In this document: positions 11,654-24,110 of the stretch, one piece after another
Position numbering within the stretch: position 1 is the first letter of the stretch
How the letters are laid out: the number at the start of each line of letters is the position of its first letter
Assembly: GCA_036937835.1 (NCBI GenBank)
Contig: CM072877.1
Location: forward strand, 19,873,001 to 19,937,000
From: Pampus argenteus
Lineage: Eukaryota > Chordata > Actinopteri > Scombriformes > Stromateidae
DNA: 64,000 nucleotides
Reading direction: 5' to 3'
Notes under the pieces: generated by a model
What the model was told of the DNA's origin: nothing
Databases searched by the model: none
Seen by the model: only the letters and a program-made list of their open reading frames with translations
Made by a program: the position numbers and the translations under genes

Positions 11654-13239
11654 CACCAGGTAGACAACTGCACATTCACTGGCAGGTAACTGCTTCACTC
11701 CAATATTGTGCATGTAACATGATTCATGTTTGATTGAAGGAATCCAAAGCAGAGCCATTCTTTCAGCCTTCATTAACCTCAGATGGAGACCTGAGAGCTG
11801 CATAATCACAGGAATCCTGCAGGTCTTTGGGTCTTGACAGCCTCAGAGGGAGTCTCGTCCCCCGCTGTCCCCGCTGTGGATGGGAGCAGGAAAGAGGAAG
11901 TGGCTGCTCAGGGACAGCTCAGATTGACAGAAAGCGTAATTAAATATGGTTTTCGCCAAAAGTAATGCATGAGAAGCCTATAGAGAGCTCTAAAAGGTTT
12001 TTGGACCAAGGCTCTTTAAAAAAAAAAATCTATTTGCATTTCAAATAAGAGATAATTACACCTACAGTTTATTTTCAATGAGAGCAGGAAATCTTCACTG
12101 TGTAGCTTGAGAAAGTTCACAGTCTGAAAGTACAGAGGAATCAGAGATTATAATTACAACATGATCTGCCTGCCTGAGATGTTAGCATGCATCTACTTTT
12201 ATATATGTTAGCCACAACTACTTTATAAACTGAATATATATAGACCAAGACTAGAACCCTGATGCATCCCGCAGGTTATTATTGACACAATGTTGATCAT
12301 GTTGCTCTGTGTCTGCTAGATGTTTTATTACATGTTAGCACTTTATAAGGTGAACATGTGTTTACAGCTGATGTGCATCACAAATGAACATCCATAAATC
12401 TACTCAGATATAATAGATATCAATAATACTAAGAATCATCACATGTCGAGGTTTTCTTCAGTATCACAGCTAACAGCTGATTCAGCAGACATGTTTCCAA
12501 AATGTAAACAAATGTTCAAATGTTCTGGAGAGACACAATCCTTTAATACAACCCACACGTTGTCATTTTGTCCCAAGAGTTTGTTCAGCTGCAGGACAGC
12601 GAGAGATGTTGCTGGTTACTTTGGGTTTATTTAATCTTCACGCAGAGACGCCCCCCTGCTGCTGATCGACGTACACTAAATGCTTCTGCTGGAAGGAAAA
12701 TGTTTGCTACTGAGAGACAGCGATTCGTTAGCAGCACAGCGTGTGAGAGAATATGATTTCACTTTCGACCCATAATTATAACAATCTCCAGTTTTTTTTA
12801 CTGGGCTGAAAACAAAATGTCCTTAAATGCCAACTTAAAAATGTAAAATAAAGAATAACTAACTGTCAAATCTAAAACTGAAACCTGAAATAAGAGACTT
12901 CAGTGCATGTTTACAGAGTCGGTGTTGCATGTACGATGGCAGAGTCAAAGTATGAATGTTGCGAACGTAATTACAGAAAAGAAACAGAAAGCTTTATTTT
13001 CAGTCGAAAGAAACATTATTATTAACTTTCAGCATAATCAAGCCCACGATAAAATTGACATAAATGCAGGTTAATGACAGCAGCTGTGGTGTGAGATTTA
13101 AAACGAGCGATCACAAGTTGGTGGCCAGCTGCAAAATTCAGAGTTTATATACATGTATGATTTGTGAACTGACCCTTTAAGACCGTCAACAATGCCAGAC
13201 AAAGAAGGAAACTTGTAATAGACCTGTTGGAGGTTTAGT

Positions 13240-13860
13240 GTCTATCCAGACAGATTTATGAGCATCAGGTTCCTGTTGACCCCCATCAGCCTGAGAGCAG
13301 CTCCACTAATCACAGCGGTGTGAATGCAAACACACACGTCTGTGCACCGCGGCCCCCGCGCCGAGGCCTGCTGCAATAAACTGCTTTTCCAAATCCGGCA
13401 GCTGAGCGCTGTTTTAAAGCGAGGAAGCCAATCTAGCGACTGCATCGCTCCATTACACGGTCAGTGAGGTGCGGTGGTGGTGAGATGGAAATAGCCGCCT
13501 CTTTTCTGGAGGTCACAGAGGACGCCGGCGTCGCAGCAGACCCCCTCACTGACGCTTACACCACGTTTACACAAAAAGCTTCCCCTGATTCATCTCATTT
13601 CCTCCGTGCTCGTCTCAATGTGCCCGGTTGGTTAACAGGAAGTGAGAGATGATGAGGAGCGAGGGATGACTCGTCTGTGAGGAGATATAAGGTGAGCGAA
13701 CCCTGAGGAGATTGAGCAGAAAGCAATATAACTGGAGGCGTAACCGAGGGCAACCCCTTCTGATGCTGATCGAAAGCGGCAACCAGCAGCTCATGAGCTA
13801 TGAAAATATGTAAATATGCAAATAAACAGTCCCACTCAGGGCGCTGTTAATTAAAGAGAA
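13240..13860. other. GC-richer, low-repeat intron stretch
   Basis: About 600 bp without microsatellites or recognised repeats and richer in GC than its surroundings, with an octamer ATGCAAAT near 13816. It could be a conserved regulatory element, but this rests only on composition. Confidence 0.25.
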
Positions 13861-14299
13861 CATCAACACACAACAAAGCAGCTAATCACCAAACACACAC
13901 AGACACACACAAACACACACAAACACACCAGTGAATGTGCAGCAAGGTCAGAGTCAGGTGAACAAACACCTTCATTTATCACTTAAAGCACAATGACTCG
14001 TTAAATCACAGTTCACAAACACAAACTCTCTCATTAGATCTGAACCCCAGAGATGAATTAACACAATTCACAATCTCCATTTTTTTGTTCACTTTCTTTA
14101 GAGATTCTCCATCACTGCTGTTACTGATTACAGGTGTGTTTTACACTATTGTTACAGTGTGATCAGGTTTAGAGAAAGATCGTTTGATTGATCGATAGTT
14201 TGGGTTTAAGAGAGTTAAACCTGAAATAACTGATGTTTACTTCCACATCCAGCAGCATCATCATCATCATGTGGAGTCGTGTTTGTGTCCAGCTGGTGA

Positions 14300-14365
14300 A
14301 TCTAAGTCCAATATTCATTATAACTTTCTGTTAGTGTTTCTGCTCTCTACCAACTCCTGAGGGAA
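14300..14365 (+). repeat. dispersed repeat fragment, GTCCAATATTC family
   Basis: AAGTCCAATATTCATT, then TAGTGTTTCTGCTCTCTACC. The same two blocks in the same order occur at 25996-26050. Confidence 0.6.
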
Positions 14366-16540
14366 ACATCTAAATATCTATCTGACAGATATTATAGACA
14401 GTTTTTATAAAACATGTACATAATAGACACTTTAAGTTAGAGAAGTGTTGGTTAAAGTTAAGGAACAATAGTGGTTCAAATAGTGAAATATTTTCATGAC
14501 TATGAGCAATTAATAAGTCATATTAAGTGTACAAAGTGTAGATAGATGAAGTCTGTGTTCATGCAAACATCTAATTACAGAGAGGTTGAGTGAGTCCAAA
14601 TGGCTCACACACACACACACACATAGATGTCATGCTGGAGAATATTTAATAATGTGTGTATTAGTGTTCAGAAACTATACTGTACTGTACTGGGTGAATA
14701 TCAACAGATTCAGGAACTATATTATTCATGCATGCGCTGTAGTTAGATGATTCACACGTGTTCACTCATTATTTTATTGCCTGGATCTGTAAATAGAGCC
14801 ATCATGTTCACATCAGCTGTTCTCATCTATCCAATAGCACAGTGACACGCCTCCATTGTTAACCTATCATATGTGTCTTAAATACGTTCTTGCTGCCGTT
14901 TTGCTCCCCATCAACACCTAGTCTTTACAGATTCATCACTTCATCAGCTTTATTGTCCCTGCAGACGTCATCAGACTCCACCGGTGTCTTATTATGCTGC
15001 TGCTCAGTAGAGTTTAAACACCAACGTCACATTTCATAATTATCTCTCTATGTCTATAAGATATTTGAGGCTTTATGTAACTGCTGTTTCCTGTTTGCTC
15101 TTCTTGCTGCTTTTTATGTGAGTGAGTTTTAAACCTCAGTTTTACTTTATGATGTTATTTTAATGCGTAGACAGCGCTTGATGTCAGATTTGGACCCTGA
15201 GGCTCACCCAGGTGATAACCACTGTTTCAGGAGGAATATCTACACGTTTACAGATAGATAACAGTTGACATAAAAGCTCATATTACCAGTGATGAATAAA
15301 ACAAGACACTAACTGATCTTTTGACAGTGGATAAGAACAAGCTGGTATCAGACAAATGAAGGTCAGAAAGAGATGAGAGACAGAAGGAGAGCTTCAAGCT
15401 GCTGCCTCTGACACCACTTGATCAAATCCCGCCTGAGCTTCATCATTTCCCCACCGGCCTTGTTAAATTCATCTAAACTAATCATCAAGCCAGAGAGACA
15501 GATAATGAATGTGCTGTACTCTCTCTGACCCAAGATCTTTTCTTCTCAATTCATTTCCAGACTCTCATGATGAAAAAACTTTGGACAAAAACTACATGAA
15601 AAAATAAACATGTTTAAATAAGACATGACTGAAGGCTCTGAGGGAGGCAGGCGTGTGGAGCACAGAGCAGAAACGGTTGCAAAGAGGTTATAATGATGTA
15701 CATAATGGTAGCATATGGTAGCTGCACTGTGTTAACTTCCTATAGGTGTTTCTCTACATTTTAATACAGTAAACTATGAAAATCAACTTTGCAAAATATG
15801 CAATCAAATGTCAGAAAAACACATTCAGTTTCAGACCCCTGAATGCATCCAGCCAGGAAGATAGTTCTGGGTTTATTAAAGAATTACATCTTTATTGTTG
15901 ATCAGGGGTCGTAAAAGTACCAGGTGTAGAGTTCATTGTTAAATCCAGGCTGCAAATTCATTTTTAATGTTTTCCTGTTTAGATTATTCCCCAGTTTGAG
16001 GGCAAGAAAATTGTTTCCTTGCAAGGCTGCAGCATAAAGATTGGCTCTCTGTTTTACATGTAGCGAGATGCACGTAAACGCACCGCGAGGAGTTTGTGTC
16101 CTCTCTCAGGTTTCCCTCCATAACTTCTCCAGGAGAACAGAAACCAAACTAAACGGTTCGACGTCTCAAACATGACAACTGGTTGCTTTTTGGGTTTTAG
16201 ACATGATGATATAGAAAAACTGTTGTTGTTTAGTGTTTTATAGACCAAGTGATTCCTCTGTAGATTCACCACTTCACCACTTTACACACTGACACTAAAT
16301 ACTCTTTTATTATATAAAAATAGCCGTTGTAGCTGCTTTAAGTGATCAGCGGTAAACTTTGTAAAATAGTTGACATGTCGGCTTAAAGATGAAATATTGT
16401 CCTTTAAAATCTCCTTCAAATGAAACTCTGCAAAATAAATATCTGACAACCACGACTCCACAGCGGTCGCCTCTTCAACCAACTGAGTCACTCTCTCACA
16501 CTGCAATCTGCCCTGACAAGCCAAGGGTGAAGGTGTCACC

Positions 16541-16542
<2 letters not shown>

Positions 16543-16597
<55 letters not shown>

Positions 16598-16696
16598 AAA
16601 GAGAGAGAAACAGTGTTTGTCTGTGTGGATTACGGTTGTGTCTTCTGTCTTGAGCTGACATTGTTGGCAGGATTACTCGAGCAGGCCAACACCCAA

Positions 16697-16751
<55 letters not shown>

Positions 16752-16860
16752 ACCTCTGGGTGAAAGTCAAATGCACAAGCACTCAGGCTTGTCAAACTAT
16801 ATCACCAACGGACAAACGAACACTTTCATATATGTGTGAGAAAGCTGCAAGTGTGTCAAG

Positions 16861-16894
<34 letters not shown>
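16543..16894. repeat. GT/CA microsatellite cluster in opposite orientations
   Basis: (GT)27 at 16543-16596, then about 25 CA units at 16699-16749 and about 15 at 16865-16894. The first is complementary to the other two, so the strand could fold back on itself across a spacer of about 100 bp. Confidence 0.95.
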
Positions 16895-16898
<4 letters not shown>

Positions 16899-17337
16899 GT
16901 CTATCATGCAGTCTCACAGGATCACAGGTTTCGGTACCCTGCTGTTCGCACCATACGACACGTTTCACCTGACTTCCCCTCGTTTTCTGTCTGTCAGCAG
17001 CTACATCCATGAAGAACCGTGAGAGACAGAGAGGCTCTGAAATTAAAGACAGCGCAAACACAAAAGTAGGACAGGCAGTAGATTAAGCTGAGCTGCTGTA
17101 CAGTTATTGCCGGTGACAGGTTCTTGTGCATTAACATATGCATGATGTAGTGGATACTGCAGCACACACGTGCTGGAAATGCAGAGATAATCTCCCAAAC
17201 TGCTGCATGAATCAGCCTTTTATTTGCACAAGGATTTCAGCTCACGGATGTTCCCAGTGTGTCTTAAAACAACAGTCAGTAAATGAACAGTGAACATGTG
17301 TTTGTTGCTGTAATCATCCTCCTGTTCATACTGACCA

Positions 17338-17516
17338 TTAGATCCCTTCATAATACACTTACAATGGAAGTGATGGAGACTAAACCCACAAACATGGATT
17401 TAAAGTTTATTAAATGAGTCAAATCCAGTAGATATGTTTCAACGTTACAGTGTTTTTAGAGCCAAAGTCTCTCTTTTTGTTCCTATACTTCCACCACAGC
17501 TCCAATAACAGAGTGA
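17338..17516 (+). mobile_element. dispersed repeat, TTCAACGTTACAGTG family, copy 1
   Basis: CTTCATAATACACTTACAATG, then GTTTCAACGTTACAGTG and TTTTTGTTCCTATACTTCC. The same blocks in order are at 22474-22770 and 48950-49182. This copy diverges after CCACCACAGCTC. Probably a miniature DNA transposon. Confidence 0.7.
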
Positions 17517-17696
17517 GCAGATGGCAACGAGGAAGAAGAAAAGAGAACCAAATGTGTTAGAAGTAAATAAGTGAGAACATAAAATAAATGATGAATAATT
17601 AATGTCGAACGTGCATGAAATCAGTGTGGCCACATAAATGTAATAACTTCTTTTCAATGTGACGTTGACAGTTTGTTTTACTCGTGACGTGTTCAG

Positions 17697-17806
17697 GTCC
17701 CGGCTCGCTGATTTCCACATGAACTGTCAGATGACGCCTCACACCGTCACCAGCTGCCCTCATGACAACTACCACGGCTGCCTCGTGTCCTACGTCGGCC
17801 TCATCG
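17697..17806 (+). CDS. gfra2: gfra2 exon: domain 3, first part
   Basis: A 110-nt exon that completes the Arg codon begun at 10113 and ends one base into a Gly codon. It encodes SRLADFHMNCQ, TVTSCPHDNYHGCL and SYVGLIG. Human GFRA2 has SRLADFHANC...TVTSCPADNYQACLGSYAGMIG in the same place, so the match is close along its whole length. GFRA1 instead reads SRLADFFTNC and SCLKENYADCL. The acceptor GTTCAG ends at 17696 and lacks a strong pyrimidine tract; the donor is a good GTAAGT. Domain 3 supports domain 2 and contributes to RET contact. Confidence 0.95.
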
Positions 17807-18434
17807 GTAAGTTTAACAACCAGCAGGTTGCAGGTTTATATGTGTTTCAATGTGTTAATTATTCATTTCTCTCTCGATACCTGATAAATATGTTGCAGTG
17901 AGTATTTTAATATATCTCTTTCTTTTCTTCGTGTTTTTAATGACTCATCTTGAACTCATGTCCTGTCTCTCTGGGTAACATTAACATAAACATGTTGCGT
18001 ATATGTCACAAGCTTTTCAGGCTACATACATTACAAGCTGCATCAATGGTATGAAATGGTTTATTGTCCACTTCCTGTCTCCTACATGGACGCCATCCCG
18101 CCGTGTAGCAGAACCAGAGACGTTGTCTTTTTTCTTCCTTGTCCGAGTTTATCAACTACACACACGTGTTTCTGCTGAATCTTAGAGCAGCAGATTGTTG
18201 TACAGCTTTTATTCAGGAGTTTACAGTAGATAATGTTACTCTGTCTGTCTGTGGTAGAAAAACAGGTGACTCACTTCCTTCGCTGGAAATCATCCAGTGA
18301 TTCAATTCTCACTTTGCAGAAATCCTCTTTACCTTCCTTCCCGGCTCTAATCTCCATCCTAATTCTTATTCCTCCCCAGCATTAACTCCTTCTGTCTCTC
18401 TGTGTGTGTGTGTGTGTGTGTGTGTGTCTCACAG
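17807..18434 (+). other. gfra2 intron, 628 bp
   Basis: Non-coding. Its 3' end is a (TG)13 repeat at 18401-18427 followed directly by CTCACAG. No other structure seen. Confidence 0.8.
18401..18427 (+). repeat. (TG)13 repeat in a gfra2 acceptor site
   Basis: The repeat occupies the usual pyrimidine-tract position; only CTCACAG separates it from the exon at 18435. Confidence 0.97.
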
Positions 18435-18575
18435 GTTCAGATGTAACGCCGAACTACAGCGACAGCAGCCCCTCCAACATCACCCTCAGCCTGTGGTGTA
18501 GCTGCAGGGGCACTGGCAATCAGGAAAGAGAGTGTGACGCTTTCCACCGGGACTTCACACACAACACCTGCCTCA
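18435..18575 (+). CDS. gfra2: gfra2 exon: domain 3, second part
   Basis: A 141-nt exon, entering in phase 1 and leaving one base (A) of a Lys codon. It encodes SDVTPNYSDSSPSNITLSLWC, SCRGTGNQERECDAF and RDFTHNTCL; human GFRA2 has FDMTPNYVDSSP...SPWCSCRGSGNMEEECEKFLRDFTENPCL. NIT is a possible N-glycosylation site. The WCSCRG form separates it from GFRA1 and GFRA4, which have WCDC. The acceptor is unusual: a (TG)13 repeat ends only 7 nt before the exon, leaving CTCACAG as the last bases. The donor is GTGAGT. Confidence 0.94.
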
Positions 18576-20784
18576 GTGAGTCCACAGTCGGTGTTATTTA
18601 GACACAAAGTCATGAAAGAAAGGAAGAAAATCTTCCAGCGTTTTGACAGCATGGTTTACATTCACCTGTAGGGCTGCAACGGATTATTATTTTATCATTA
18701 TTTATTGTTTTGTCTATAAAATGTCAAAAAGTAGTGAAACATGTTGCATCAAACTTTAACGTCCCCTTAATTTCAGCTTCATAACTGTGTGAGTGAGGTT
18801 TGAAGACGTTACCCTGCGTCTTCATTTCCCAACAATGAACATGAGTTCATGTCTGAATAATAAATTCTCACAGTGGTTTTGTGACGTTTGTATGTAGACG
18901 CCTACACGTGCATTTAATCCATACATTCAAACACAACAACAAGGCCAAAGAAACAAACCTCAACAAACAATAAGTCAATGGAGTCGTTACACAGGGCCAC
19001 GCTGTGTGTATGCATATAATCCAACCTGATGTATTTGGTAAATAATTAATAAACTCCTTCAACATAAACCACTCTGGATGAAGCTCGGCTGCTGATCGTC
19101 CTCTGTGGAGAGTTTCAGACTGATTTTCCTGCCGTGTTATGATGACTGAAGGTTATTGTTGAGTCATACTGTTTTCCCAGACCTCTTAAAAGCATGTGAC
19201 CGCAGGGTTTCTGTTTCTGCTTTTACCTGGTTTCGATCTGCATGCAAAGCAGTACACTGGCACATATTCCTCTGACAGAAAAAAAAAAAGGTAAATTCAT
19301 AAAACTATTCAGACAGGATGAATATCACAGAAGGACAGCAGGGATTGAAATGATTGAACTAATTTTAACTGGCCTGTAACAGACGTGGGCGAAGAGAAAA
19401 GCCTCCCTGGACAGTTAAAAGGCGAGACAAAGATGCTGCGTGAGTGGAAGAGTCAAACATTGTCCTCATAAGTCACATGAAACACATTGATGTCACTATT
19501 ACCTCTATTATCTCTGACGTCCATCGTCAATAAACTTTCTCTCTTTAAATTAAACCTGTATGTGCAGACATTACTCTGTTTTAGCCTGAAACTTTTCCAA
19601 ACTTGAGACTTGATTTTATTTATGGTGCAGCATCACCGGAGGGGTCTCTGCACACTGCGAGCCTGAATAACAACATTTTGTGTGCCTTGCTTTAAGGTTC
19701 CTGATAATTTTCTCAACTCATTACGGAGCATCTAATCTATAATCCCCTGTCGATTACTTTCAACCATGGGCCAGTTTTTTCTTTGTAAATGTCGTTTTCC
19801 TCATTAGTATGTGAGGAACAACAGCTGGAGCAACTTATATTAATACATAAAATGCAAAAATGACTCTTCTGATGTAAAAAACAACTAACTTTAGTGAACT
19901 TTTTTTGGAATAATGAGCAGTTTTCTTCCATTACTTGTGTGATTCGTGCAGTTTAAAGCACAAAAACATTGACCTCAGTCATTGTGGTTTGTTTTCTGCC
20001 GCCCACATGCACGATGTCTGAGGTAAATATGTCCCAATAATGTTTAGTACATGATAAGATAACTGACAGAGTGTGTCGATGCGGTTTTCTTCTGCCTCAG
20101 GCACATTCGGCACATGGATAAACATGTATATGTACACATTAAGACAGCGAGGAGGAGAGTGTTTGTTGTCAGAGGAGGTGCACCTGGGTCAGTGTTATTT
20201 AAAGAAAGCATCTTGGGATCTTCAACACATCGTCTCACACTCTGTATTTCCTCCTCCGCCTAACCTTTCTCCTCAATTATCTGCCTCGCTCACTGTTTCT
20301 TTTTTCCCCTCTTATATAGTCTACTGCACTTCACAGTACACATAACAAAGCTGTTCATTTCCTCCCTCACTCTTCAAACCCAGAAATACAAGCAGCGCTG
20401 AAAGGATGTTGTTTCATTCATCAACTGAAAATTTATGTTCAAATATTTTAATTATACCTTTGAGTCATTTTTAAAGCAGAAATGATCTTAAATGTGAATC
20501 ACCACAGCTCAACACATCTTTAGTTTCCACCTGAATCAGGTTTCACAGCTTTTATGTCGACTCTGTTAAAACTTATTTTCTTGCTGATTGGAAACAAATT
20601 GAACAGACGCTGAAGCAGTCGAGACGACTTTCACCCACTTAGTGTATGATTATGAATACAGATACAGACAGTTTCTCTTCTAATATAAAACAGGAAGTAA
20701 CATGATCGTCACGGTGATGGAGCTGTAAAGACGGTCTAATATTGATCCTCATTCCTCTCCTGCTTTCTTTATCTCCTCTCACAG
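18576..20784 (+). other. gfra2 intron, about 2.2 kb
   Basis: Non-coding. One dispersed repeat fragment at 18668-18760; otherwise plain AT-rich intron. Confidence 0.8.
18668..18760 (+). mobile_element. dispersed repeat, GATTAATC family, fragment
   Basis: Starts AGGGCTGCAACGGATTATT and continues to CTATAAAATGTCAAAAAGTAG, the left-end order of the family. Confidence 0.6.
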
Positions 20785-20969
20785 AAAATGCCATCCAGTC
20801 GTTTGGTTACGGCTCAGAAGGAGCCGCTCTTCCTGTAACCGAGCCATCGTCCACCTTCTTACCTCCCGCCCAGCCGCCAATCATCTCCAAGCCCGCTCCC
20901 TCTCTGCACGGCAACGCGATCAAACCCATGGACAGTGCTTGTATGTTTTCCACCTGTGCCAACCTGCAG
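20785..20969 (+). CDS. gfra2: gfra2 exon: end of domain 3 and stalk
   Basis: A 185-nt exon that completes Lys and ends on a full Gln codon before donor GTGAGT. It starts KNAIQSFGYGSEG, matching the family block +NAIQAFGNG that closes domain 3, then runs through a low-complexity Pro/Ser/Thr stalk (PSSTFLPPAQPPIISKPAPS) and ends CMFSTCANLQ, which resembles the GFRA1 ending PPCANLQ and the GFRA2 ending TTCTSVQ. The stalk is poorly conserved in this family and gives no paralogue signal. The acceptor CTCTCACAG follows a good pyrimidine tract. Confidence 0.93.
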
Positions 20970-22473
20970 GTGAGTTTACCTGTATTATACCTACCTGGGA
21001 TTATATATAGTGCTCTTCCTGTTCCTCCTTGCTAAAGGTGGAGGTAGCGGCCTGCTGCTGGGTCCTACGCCCTGTACTGGCCTGTCTCCTGGTAGCACCT
21101 CCATGCTCTGGACACTTCGCTGACAGACATAATTAAATGAATTATTTTGGGAGTTTGTTTGGTGTATGTTTGTTCCTGAATAGAAAGAATATGAACAGCA
21201 ATTTAAAATATTATCATAAAACAACATATTATGTGTAAAACCTGAGTAGTGCCTGCAGGTTTTTTTTCAGACAACCTTCTCCATAAAGATAAAGCATCCT
21301 GTATGTAACCTGAGAGGCAAAACCCAGGGCAAACTATGACTGTCAGAGAGACTCTACAAACAACAAATATCCTGAATGTAGTTGAAGCCAAACAACAACA
21401 TTTCTATTACTCGTCCAGGCTGATTTTTCCTTCACTGTTCTGCAGTTGCTGTTCTCTCTTGTTCTCTGCGTTTGAATGGCAGCAGTTTGTCTCATATTCA
21501 TCAGAAAGTGAGAAATGTGTCGTACAGAAAGAGAAATGAGGAAGTCTGAGCAGAACAGATTCACGTGCTTCGCTCTTCTTCACCTTCACACACATTAGCG
21601 TCATCCTGGCGAAGAGGGGACCCATTATGTACAGAAGGAGATGTAAGGCTGCAGGTTAAAGGCCATTATGAATTACTATCCTTTATGTAAGAGAGTTTTG
21701 AATTATAGAGTACTTGTATATAATGAAACTGGATGTAGAGACATTTTACAAAAGTGCTTCATTTTAACTCCCTTACATTGACGTGTAATTATCTACGACA
21801 ACTTCATGAGAACACACACGGAGAATAACGAAGCAGCGAGACGTGCGATGAACTCATTTCAAATCCTGCATAATAAAATATTTAGTGGTCAGTGTGAAAA
21901 TGAATAAAACAGTTGAGCTCAGCTGCTGATTAGTGCTAAGAAAGAGCAGAAACTGACTGAATAAGGAACCTTAGAAAAAGTCCATTTAAGACGACCTGTT
22001 TGTATCTGTTTGTATTCACACAAATGTTCCCAGTTCATATATGTATACATAGTTTCCATTTTCTGAGGTTGATTTTAAATGTTTTGGTGTAAAAACACAT
22101 AAATCATATGAAGGGTGGAGCTGATACAGTGGTGTTTGCTCTCCTGTTTACTGGTTGTGATGCCTGAACACAGTCGATGACTCTTCCCTTTCTGTGGAGC
22201 CTGCAGATGTCCTTGTAGCACAGAGTTGGTTTCTGGTGCCAGCGGTTTGCTGGATGTACAGTTCGCCAGGTTTCTGGGGTTATTTGGCTTCCTTCCAGTC
22301 AGCTGACATGACTGAGCATGTGCAGATGTTCCCATGACAGGAGTGCAGAGAGTTTGTAGGTGAGCACATGTAAGAAGACATCTGTGTGCTTTCATTTGAA
22401 TCTCCTGAGACAGCAAAGATGTAAGGAGTTAACAGAAAGACACTGTGACCCTTTGTCAATCTCACTAACTACG

Positions 22474-22770
22474 AACCCTTCATAATGTACTTACAGTGAT
22501 GGGGACAAAATCCACAGTCCTCCATCTGTGAAGAATGAAGCTAATCTGAAGCTTCAAATCCAGCAGATATGTTTCAACGTTGCAGTGTTTTTAGAGCCAA
22601 AGTCCCTCTTTTTGTTCCTATACTTCCACCACAGCTCAACAGGGAAACACAAAGAGGGAATTTGATGCTAAACAGACTGTAAATGTGTCAGATATCCACT
22701 TGATATGACTAACTCACACTGATGAAGCCTCAGAGAAGCTTCACATCTACTTTAAATGAGTTTAACCTTC
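22474..22770 (+). mobile_element. dispersed repeat, TTCAACGTTACAGTG family, copy 2
   Basis: Longest copy. From about 22592 to 22700 it looks identical to 49072-49180, some 26 kb away, and ends with AGATATCCACT. Confidence 0.75.
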
Positions 22771-23703
22771 ATCACTGACACTGAAAGCACATTTGAAGCA
22801 GATCTTTGAACAGCCAGGATGAACAGGAGCAGTGATTACAGTCACTGTTCATATCTGACATCTGACTGGAAACATGTGAACTGGTCCTTTAGAGGAAATA
22901 CGTGTATTTGTGGTTGCAGCACCTGTAAACGTATAAACACCTGGAATATTAGATGTATCTCCAGTAAATATGAAACCTCTGTAATCACACAGTAGAGACA
23001 TTTAAAAAGAGACAGACAATAAAACAGCAAATAGATATGAGCATGATATACGCAGAGAGAGATGAATGTAGCGTCTCTCTGGATGATGTATATTGACTCA
23101 TACATGCTGCTGTCAATTTGTTTTGTGAATTGAATAATTTTCCCATGAATATACTGTAGCGCTCGGGTGTCTGTGAGCGATGCTGAGCAGCCAGTTTACA
23201 GGAAACAGACGTGCAGAGGTGTACAGAGTCAGCGGAGGTCAGTGCAGTAATACTCAGTATGATAATAATCCGTCCACAGGCTTTAATGATCACCGTGAGC
23301 GCATTGTTGCAGGTTTGTGTATTTGCTCATGTGTATTTTCAGTGGAAATGATAATGATCCGGCACGCAGGCTTCTTCTTCTGCTCTCAATGATTCGCCAT
23401 CCCTGAAAAGAGTTTTATTCTGTCTCAGAGGGCGATAAGATCTGATTGGCTCTCCCACACAGGCAACAGGAGGAGATATGCTAATGGAGCGCCGACAAAG
23501 AGGCTGATGGGGGAGGCAGATAAATGATGCTGTGTGTGTGTGTGTGTGTGTGTGTGTACATGTGTGTGTGTGTGTGCTGACGCTCTGCATTTCAATGATC
23601 TGATACTGTTTCGTGTCCTATTCAGGTTCTCAGTTGAGATGCTGTGAATTCCCATTTTTTTTCAGTCCGGACGCCGTTGGATAAAGTAGCAGTCACACAG
23701 ACT

Positions 23704-23880
23704 TAAAGGGATAGTTTGTATGTTTATTGAAGCGGGTTGTATGCGGTACTTTATCGTAGTCTGTGTGGTTGTATGCGGTACTTTATCGTAGTCTGTGTGT
23801 TATTTGTGGCAGATGAGGCTCAGCCAGCAGCAAAACATATTTTAGCCACATAAATAAAAGTCCCACCTAAAAGAATATAA
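23704..23880 (+). mobile_element. AAAGGGATAGTTTG-type miniature transposon
   Basis: Begins TTAAAGGGATAGTTTGTATG and contains CAGCAAAACATATTTTAGCC, both typical of a common fish hAT-like non-autonomous element. A 32-bp direct tandem duplication (23735-23766 and 23767-23798) lies inside it. A second element of the type begins at 56374. Confidence 0.65.
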
Positions 23881-24062
23881 TATCATTTTAATTTTATTTT
23901 TAGAATATTAAATTAAACGATGTAAATTTCACACAAACAGATGTCGTCATCAATGTTATTAATGAACCTGAGTTGATTATGCTGCATGTGAGTTGGCAGA
24001 CACTGAGGAATAGAAAGCTGCAGATCAGTGTTTCCTCTTCATAATGACTTCTTGTTTTACAG

Positions 24063-24110
24063 GATGGAGGCCAGAAGTGCATCCCCTCCGATGAATTTGA
24101 GTGTGAGGAG
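24063..24110 (+). CDS. gfra2: gfra2 48-nt exon, possible cassette
   Basis: A small exon of 16 codons, DGGQKCIPSDEFECEE, between acceptor TTGTTTTACAG and donor GTGAGG. It sits where human GFRA1 has a short Cys-containing stretch (QKLK...LCISNGNYEKE) and adds two cysteines and many acidic residues. Both ends are in phase 0, so the exon can be skipped without breaking the frame. If the following intron is retained, translation continues for 14 codons to a TAA at 24153-24155, giving a product without a GPI signal. The exon is supported by good splice sites, frame and position, but its sequence is not strongly conserved, so transcript evidence would matter. Confidence 0.7.

Larger units (their letters stand above)
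10114..17696 (+). other. gfra2 intron, about 7.6 kb
   Basis: Non-coding. Holds microsatellites at 10933-10963, 11363-11393, 11619-11652, 16543-16596, 16699-16749 and 16865-16894, a perfect hairpin at 11256-11296, repeat fragments near 14300 and 17338, and a GC-richer, less repetitive stretch at 13240-13860 that may be a conserved element. No supported exon. Confidence 0.8.
20970..24062 (+). other. gfra2 intron, about 3.1 kb
   Basis: Non-coding. Contains a dispersed repeat copy at 22474-22770, a GT repeat at 23530-23576 and a mobile-element-like repeat with an internal 32-bp tandem duplication at 23704-23880. Confidence 0.8.
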
